Position numbers and translations under genes: made by a program | Assembly (NCBI GenBank): GCA_029851415.1 | Contig: CM056742.1 | Span: 97,260,976-97,324,975, forward strand | DNA length: 64,000 nt | Reading direction: 5' to 3' | From: Eretmocerus hayati | Lineage: Eukaryota > Arthropoda > Insecta > Hymenoptera > Aphelinidae | Shown here: positions 57,690 through 64,000 of the stretch, one piece after another | Numbering within the stretch: the first letter of the stretch is position 1 | Layout: each line of letters starts with the position of its first letter | The notes under the pieces: model-generated | Database searches by the model: none | The model's input: the letters and a program-made list of their open reading frames with translations, nothing else | What the model was told of the DNA's origin: nothing

Positions 57690-59574
57690 TGCGAGGTTGG
57701 GATATTAGTATATTTGTATTACTAATAATTTTCCGAGCAAACGAGTTGCATAGCTTACCATTTGCAACTATATATCTATGTGATACCGCTCTGCTACTCT
57801 GCTTGCGCTGGAATAGCTACTTACGTGTTATTCGGATCGATCGAACAGCTCGTATTTTCGATCGATCAATCGGGGATGCTGCTGTTGGGATAATCTGCAT
57901 TCCAATTATACTAGCCGAAATGGCATGCTACGGCCACATGTTATTCAAAGAAAATTATTTCAAGCGCAAATATATCGTTTTGTATAAGTAAGATAAGCTC
58001 ATAAGTGAATTATATCGAAATTTCGTATTTCTACATTTCAATCGATGCGCACGCCGGTACACAGGCAATTTTTGCTTTGGCTATATGTATGTGGGCTCAA
58101 ATGAAAGATATTGGATTATATTACATGCCCAAACGATAATATAGCCCAGAAAAATCGGCTTACCCATACGTGTACGCGATTGAACGTTAATTTCACGGAA
58201 ATTCTACCTTTAGAACAAGCATGCAGGATTTCGTGATTTCTTGAACATATAATTGAAATCTATTGATCTGATACTACTTTCTGATTGATATTATATATAG
58301 CAAAGTGGCACTTTATGCAAAAGCTTTGATTTTAAACGGGAGGACCTGAAAATATTTAAAATAATATCGGGGAAGAAAATTATCAGGGTGATCTCTCATG
58401 AAAAGATTGTTGGTCGATTAAATTACTCATTTAATAAGTTAAACTATATTTCAAACCACAGTCGCAACCGTGTACATAGAAATATTGAATTTTGTCCATA
58501 TATTGGTATTTTCATTATTTTATACGATTTTATATGTGATATTGGTATTCAAACCGCCTCGTCTATCTGTAACATATAATAAGCGTGATCTGTTCCCTGC
58601 CTAATTTCCTATTGAAATAGTGTGTATTAAATTGTTATATGACGGTGTTCGGGCCACCGCAAAGACTCGAATACGCGTGATTTCCGGCCCATCGCACAGA
58701 TTTGAGTTATGAAAAATATGGTTTTCTGTCGCGGACGCGATACAATTTCCTACCTGTAAAATCCTACACGATCCATAAGCACTGTGTAATGCGGGTCGGT
58801 CGTGAGTCAATTCCCCATCCTGGGTAAAGAGACGGCCGACGCACGCTTGGCAGTGTGCCTGGATTTTATATTTTATGAGCCACCGCGAGCTAATATAATG
58901 CCCAAGTATTTCGTCCCTGTCTATGCAGGTTTCTTCATACCGGGGCCGCGATTATTGCCTAATCCCATTCCAAATACATCTCGAGGATGCCTTATGGTGG
59001 GATTTTTTATATTCTAATATAATATCGCATCCGGGCGATGACTTACTTGGATCTCGGGGAGACCTGCTCGTTCGTGGGTATAGATTTTTGGAAGTATTGC
59101 CACTTTGGCTTTTCAGGAGCAAGAGAGCGAGCTTTGCTCGCGCAACGATTCATATACCCTCGGACGGCCAGAGCCCCACTTCGAGACACTTTTCGGCGGC
59201 TTGAACCCTGCGTCGACACAGACACGCGTAATTACCATTACATGCACATATCGATTCCGAATATCGGGATCGATTGGTTGAATTCTAGTATAAGTGAATC
59301 GATGAGGACTCGATTGGAAAGGGTATAGATCTATATCGGCTTTATATATATGTTACTACGAGTGATGCGATGGAATTGATCTAACGTGCATATATATATG
59401 CACGGTGGTTAATACACAAAATTGCAAGCATATATGGGTTAGTATTAGTTTTACCGACACCAACACATATGATTCTACTTACACGACTGGTCTGATGGTC
59501 ATCTGCACAAGTGGCTGACTGAAAATTCTTATTTCTATAATTTTTAAAATTATCTGAAAATTGCAGACGTTGCA
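57690..59574 (-). repeat. 1,885-bp LTR, right copy (5' by orientation)
   Basis: Near-identical to 52,472-54,356 and followed by ACAC. Confidence 0.9.
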
Positions 59575-59578
59575 ACAC

Positions 59579-61200
59579 TATTACGCGAGCGATCGAGCCT
59601 CCAGCTTTATTATCAACAATAAGTCAAGAATAACTGACGGGTAGCCATCTCTGAGGCTAATGCATTATTTCTTGTGAAGAATAGAATCGTGGGTCGAGTT
59701 CATCTGAAGCGAAAGAAAAACATGTGGTAGAAGCCTTCACTCGAGAAGCTACGTGAGAAGAGCTATAACCAGTTTGGTGTTTCCTAATCTATAATATAAG
59801 CACATTCTCAATGCTATTGCACTGTGAATTTTTCTCGAATTAATCCCAACGTTAGACAACGATTATTCTGTCACTCGTGTTTAGGTATGTTAACGAATGT
59901 AAACAAAATTGTTCAGCGTGCGCGGCGACCGCTTTGACACAAAAAATCGTACTCTCACGTTCCATATCTCTGGATAACTCGTTTTAATAATGTGAGGAAT
60001 CATTTAGAACGATATCAGCTATAATTCTTTGATCTCTCCCTAAAAAACAAGGTTATGGGAGCACGTCGTAAACATCATCCTCAAACATACGTGAAGTGTA
60101 CGGAAGTTTCCGGGACTATACGGTCGTGCGGTTCTCATGAATAATCAGTTTACGGCGAGATATGGGAGTTTACAGAAACGTACGAGCGTACGGTTCCGTA
60201 AATATCCGTGTACGACGCGTACACGCAAGCCGTTTGCCTCCGTTTCCTTCCCATCTAGTTTCCAGAGACTCCCCGGCTACCTTCTGGATACGGGGCAAAT
60301 ATTTCGATCCGGCGCTCCGTGAAGATTTTCTACTCGGGATTTTTCTTTGAATATAAACTTCAATTTTCTCCAGTACCCAAAATCAGTTTTGATTTTGCAA
60401 GTGGATCTTCTAACACAGTCTTCCATATTCATTTTATTACGAGTGGAATGTATGTGTGCTCCTGCAGGTGGAGGTTTAGTCATCAAGTCTGCTTCATTTT
60501 CCGCAGTATCTATCCATATAAATTCAATTTTCCCTCCTCATACACATTGTTTGATGTAATCACCATGAGTATCTGCCATATGATTCTTATGACCATTGCG
60601 GTTTCTGTATTCTAAGTTTTTCCGTATTGTTCCTGAATCATCATCGGAATTTCTCAATTTATGATTGCCTTCCATTTTAGTTCATGCGACATATGATAAA
60701 TTATCACATCTCATATTTACTGGATACATCGTTTTTCCTAGCATACCTCTCATTATTCCATCCCAATGAATTATTTCTTGACGATATTCACTCACAAGGG
60801 GAACCCACGAAGTGTGGGCCACCGAAGCTCACCAGACTTCTTTCACAGTTTTGTACCACCTAAAATATGGAGAATCCAGAGTAACTCCGTCAGATAGGCT
60901 CTCTGCCCGAGAAACAGCCGATGACATTAACATTGCCCATATAGGCCCATGTTAGAAAGTGATGTATATAGATTAGGGCGGTCCTTATTCCCCGAGTTTC
61001 GCCGATCTTTTCTCCCCTCCTCTGGATACCTTCTATGGGCCGAGAAAACATGGGGGAGTTTTTCCCCGAACCCCGAGAGAGTGTTTTAATAGTGCCTCAA
61101 AGAGCCACTTGCTCCGAAATTCAAGTGAAAAGTCACGCTTTTTGTGATTTTCCTGACCCCATATTCGAGCTCTTGAAACTGAGTGTTTGTTCACCAATGT
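59579..61200. other. No gene recognised
   Basis: AT-rich flank after the 7.1-kb element. Frames of 60-98 codons lack recognisable motifs. No RNA gene seen. Confidence 0.5.
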
Positions 61201-61239
61201 AAGGGTGGTGATACATATTCCCACGTGAAATGTGATGCT

Positions 61240-62060
61240 GGACCGAAATCCATCCTGACATTTGAACTAAGATGGCGCCCAACAGTCGTGAGTTGCATTT
61301 TTCGACGCACTCAAAATGTTTTTAGTGCGTCTTGTTCGTCGATTTCGAGGTTTTCAGGCGGCAATCACTCTCGAGATTAGTCTGAATGACCTACTTCGAT
61401 GCAAGAGAACACTCTAGATGGAAAATCATCGTTATTTCTCAGGTATGATGACGCCCAGCGTGGGAAAAATGCATTTTTTGACCCAGAAAGCACCTTAAGC
61501 GCGTCTTTTTTGTCAAATTCGAGTATCTCAGACGTCACACACTCTCTTGAGATTAGTCCTTACGACCTAACTTCATGTGAAGAAACACGCTGGATCGAAA
61601 TTCATCGTTATTCCTGAGTTGTGATGATGCCTTGAGTGGGAAAAATGCGTTTTCTGACCCGGAAAACACCCTACGATCGTCTTTCACGCCCGAATCGAGT
61701 GTCTCGGGTGGCACTCTCTCTCTAGAGGTAAATCTCAATCACCTATTCCCACGTGAAAGAACACGCCGAATCGAAATTCTTCGTCATTTCTCAGATATAA
61801 TGTTGCCTAACGTGAGGAAAATGCGTTTTTTCAACCAGGAAGCACCCTAAGCGCATATTTCTTGTCCATTCCGAGTGTCTCAGACGTCACTCACTCTCTT
61901 GAGATCAGTCTACATGACCTGACTCCATGTGAGAGGACACGCTGGATCGAAATCCATCGTTATTTCTGAGGTACGATGATGCCTCAAGCGAGAGGATTGC
62001 ATTTTTCGACGTGGAAAAATTTCCTGCGCTTCTCTTCCATCTGATTCGAGGGTCTCAGCA
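61240..62060 (+). repeat. Tandem repeat, ~177-bp unit, about 4.5 copies, diverged
   Basis: The block CGTTATTTCTCAGGTATGA and variants recurs near 61,430, 61,606, 61,781 and 61,959, each followed by GGGAAAAATGC-like sequence, a TCAGACGTCACTCACTCTC-like block and ACACGCTGGATCGAAAT. Identity between units is roughly 75-85% by eye. A partial first unit begins near 61,240. Confidence 0.88.
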
Positions 62061-63535
62061 GTCACTGACTCACGTAGAAACGGTCAAAACGTTCCAAATC
62101 TACACCAGATCAGAATTTACTATCATCTCTGCCGTAAAATTGGTCTCTGTGCGATAAGAAAGAGGTTCTGCCGAAATCAAACGTGTATGATAGCACAAAT
62201 CTAACAACTTTCTCGCACCCTGTAACGAAGTTTGAGCAACGGGTTTCTCAAAAATCAAGGTCAGGAATAGAATGTGCAAAATAGGCGCGTAGCAGGGTCT
62301 TCCTCTCATCTCTGAGTGAACCGTTGGCCAAACCTCGTAACAGTGAGCGAGAAAGTTTTTAGATTCTCAATTGCGATAATTTTGAGCTATCGTACGTGTC
62401 AGTTAGACCATTATTGAAGGATTCATAGAGCCCAAAGTGAGAGAAATATCGGAGCAAGTCGAGGGAGAAACGGTGGCTTGAGCGGTGGCCGCAACGCCCA
62501 TGCAAAAAGCAATAGGCAACAATTTCAACTCGCTCTAGTTGACTCAATTTTGCTGGGATTCAAACTTTCGAGCACTCAATGTCTTCGATTTTGGAAACCC
62601 TACAATTGCCTCCCGTACTGCTGCCAATCCAAGCTACGGTTCTTAAGCTAAATACACAAGAAAACCGAAGCCCGTACTAAACACGTACGACTGCTCTCTC
62701 CCGTGGCATGCTACTTTCCGCCACTCGGAGGCGCTGATACTCATGCTTCTCATGGCCGATACGAGATACTTTTTAATATTTCAAATGAGAGCTCTATCGC
62801 AGGATCTTGGTTCAATTGAGTGATTGAATCTATCGGTTTTTCCTGCTAATTTTCTTTATTCAGGACTCTATATGTGCAACGTTTCGATTGCTTGTTTTGC
62901 AACCCTTTTCAAGCTTAAAAATTCAAAAGTCAGTCTCTCCAAAGCTGTTGTCAAAACTAGACAACTGAAGGAAACTCCATCTTCCTTTGTTTTGGAGACG
63001 ATGGCTCAAAAAACCACATCAAGCACATCATTTCTTAATACCACACCAAAAATGATATGACTGGCCCCATATTATCCTGGGGAACACATTGTGATCTCGC
63101 CTTAACATGTATGTCTTTTGAATTTTTAAGCTTGAAAAGGGTTGCAAAACAAGCAATCGAAACGTTGCACATATAGAGTGCTGAATAAAGAAAATTAGCA
63201 GGAAAAACCGATAGATTCAATCACTCAAACGAGATACTTTTGTCTCGCGCTTATTGGATGTGATTTCAACAAGACGCCAATGACGTATTTCGATTCAGCT
63301 GAATTTTCACGTGATAGTGAGCGCCTTTAGGCATAATTCTGCAGAGAGTTTGTCACAGATCCCGAAAAACCCATATGAGGCCCAGACAAATATTTGTTCG
63401 ATTTTGGTAGAGCCTCTTTCTTTTCGCACAGAGACCAATTTTACGACAGAGATGATGGTGAATCCTGATCTGGCATGGATTCGGGACGTTTTGACCATTT
63501 CTACGTGAGTGAGTCACTGCTGAGACCCTTGTGAA
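62040..63535. repeat. Outer inverted repeat, arms ~150 bp, enclosing 1.2 kb
   Basis: The sequence from about 62,045 to 62,195 (including GTCTCAGCAGTCACTGACTC and AAAATTGGTCTCTGTGCGA) recurs in reverse complement at about 63,388-63,530, at roughly 80-85% identity. The arm start resembles the end of the 177-bp tandem unit. The enclosed DNA contains a second, tighter inverted repeat. Confidence 0.75.
62816..63230. mobile_element. MITE-like inverted repeat, arms ~115 bp, core ~185 bp
   Basis: 62,816-62,932 and 63,117-63,230 are almost exact reverse complements; the ends read TTGAGTGATTGAATC and its complement. The core has no coding frame of note. A 12-bp sequence ACGAGATACTTT occurs at 63,229 just outside the right arm and at 62,761, 55 bp left of the left arm, which may reflect a target duplication if the element is longer on the left. 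Confidence 0.82.
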
Positions 63536-63619
63536 ATAGCAGGTTGTTAGCTATTTGTAAATATATTCGAATAATTTTTTGTAACTCTGTGTGCGAAGTT
63601 GTTAAAAAATGAGATTTCT

Positions 63620-63930
63620 CTTCATCATTTACAGTGCGAGAAGTAATACGCGAATGACTTCTCGCACAGTTTTACATTCACGCACTGGTGGAGTGTGCGC
63701 AAATGTAACTTCTCGCTCTAATGCATTTTCATTCACGCACAGTTCCAAAATATGATGTCACGTCATTCCTCTGAATTTAACCTTTCTTGGAAACTTCGTT
63801 TTCAAGATAATCTTGCTCGGGCAGTGGTGCATTTAATTACAACTTCGCGCACAGTTGCAAAAAATAGTATACGCAACACGCGCGAGAAGTTTCCGCACTC
63901 GTTTGGCAACTTAAGCGGAAATTGACCTTT
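63620..63930. repeat. Clustered short motif ACTTCTCGC with CGCACAGTT
   Basis: Variants of ACTTCTCGCACAGTT and CATTCACGCAC occur about six times on both strands (near 63,638, 63,656, 63,706, 63,733, 63,842 and 63,883). Irregular spacing, no clear monomer. No gene in the rest of the window. Confidence 0.55.
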
Positions 63931-64000
63931 CCGCACTTGTTGCGTAATATGCTATTTTGAGCCTAGACTTTCGTCGAAGGGCTCGGGGCACGTATTGCGA

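Larger units (their letters stand above)
52472..59574 (-). mobile_element. Non-autonomous LTR retrotransposon, 7.1 kb, target duplication ACAC
   Basis: Direct repeats of 1,885 bp (52,472-54,356 and 57,690-59,574) begin TGCGAGG and end GTTGCA. Their coordinate offset is constant at 5,218, so there are no net indels, and I find about three substitutions (near 52,562, 52,720 and 52,956). ACAC precedes the left copy (52,468-52,471) and follows the right copy (59,575-59,578). In the minus sense a TGG-starting primer site follows the right copy and a GGGGGAA purine stretch precedes the left copy, giving orientation. The 3,333-bp interior has no gag, protease, RT or integrase. This is the architecture of LARD-type elements, which rely on proteins from a partner. 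Very recent insertion. Confidence 0.88.

Noticed and set aside
52472..59574. Interpretation as a simple segmental duplication of 1.9 kb
   Set aside because: TG...CA ends, the ACAC duplication outside both copies and a TGG primer site make an LTR element the better explanation.
1..64000. tRNA, rRNA, CRISPR array or bacterial operon signals
   Set aside because: None found by eye. Tandem repeats here have long monomers and no spacer structure of CRISPR type. Small RNA genes could be missed without a covariance-model search.

Overview
This looks like nuclear DNA of an arthropod, most likely an insect. It is AT-rich, has spliced genes with GTGAGT-type donors, carries a FLYWCH/MULE transposase gene, and holds BEL/Pao, Ty3/Gypsy, non-LTR and pogo/Tigger-type elements plus several satellites. 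The species cannot be named; a hymenopteran is only a guess. There is no bacterial operon, no rRNA and no tRNA that I could recognise. Almost everything supportable is mobile or repetitive DNA.

Layout. 1-1.86 kb: no gene seen. 1.86-7.24 kb (minus): an eight-exon MULE-family transposase gene. All splice phases agree and the DDE residues are visible, but one TGA lies in frame in exon 4 and the stop codon sits on the edge of a hairpin palindrome. 7.9-8.6 kb: two inverted-repeat elements. 9.6-11.46 kb (plus): a 5'-truncated non-LTR reverse transcriptase. 11.6-18.3 kb: a satellite of about 248 bp, roughly 27 monomers, with higher-order repeats of 8 and 20 monomers. 18.85-19.63 kb: a 784-bp Tigger/pogo-type element that keeps the helix-turn-helix exon. 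19.6-22.4 kb and 51.25-51.7 kb: a second satellite family (about 360 bp).

22,435-51,248 appears to be one 28.8-kb nested LTR-element insertion into that second satellite. Its two LTRs are flanked by the 4-bp duplication TGCG, and the satellite reads through when the insertion is removed. Inside it lie a truncated non-LTR element, a very young Ty3/Gypsy element (305-bp LTRs differing at one base, duplication CATG, gag-pol open except for one frameshift), a pair of old 0.85-kb direct repeats, a tandem array of about 100 bp, a 3.46-kb palindrome around a CXC-type cysteine-rich exon, an array of nine 15-bp palindromic motifs next to the primer-binding site, and a decayed BEL/Pao element that splits the right-hand LTR.

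52,472-59,574 is a recent non-autonomous LTR element: 1,885-bp LTRs with about three differences, duplication ACAC, and an internal region with no gag or pol. Its only striking ORF encodes eight copies of a 16-residue repeat. 61-64 kb holds tandem repeats of about 177 bp and nested inverted repeats.

The autonomous elements (Gypsy; formerly BEL and the non-LTR elements) encode the enzymes for copying. The non-autonomous ones (784-bp Tigger type, MITE-like repeats, the 7.1-kb LTR element) would need proteins supplied from elsewhere. No ordinary cellular gene was recognised with confidence.
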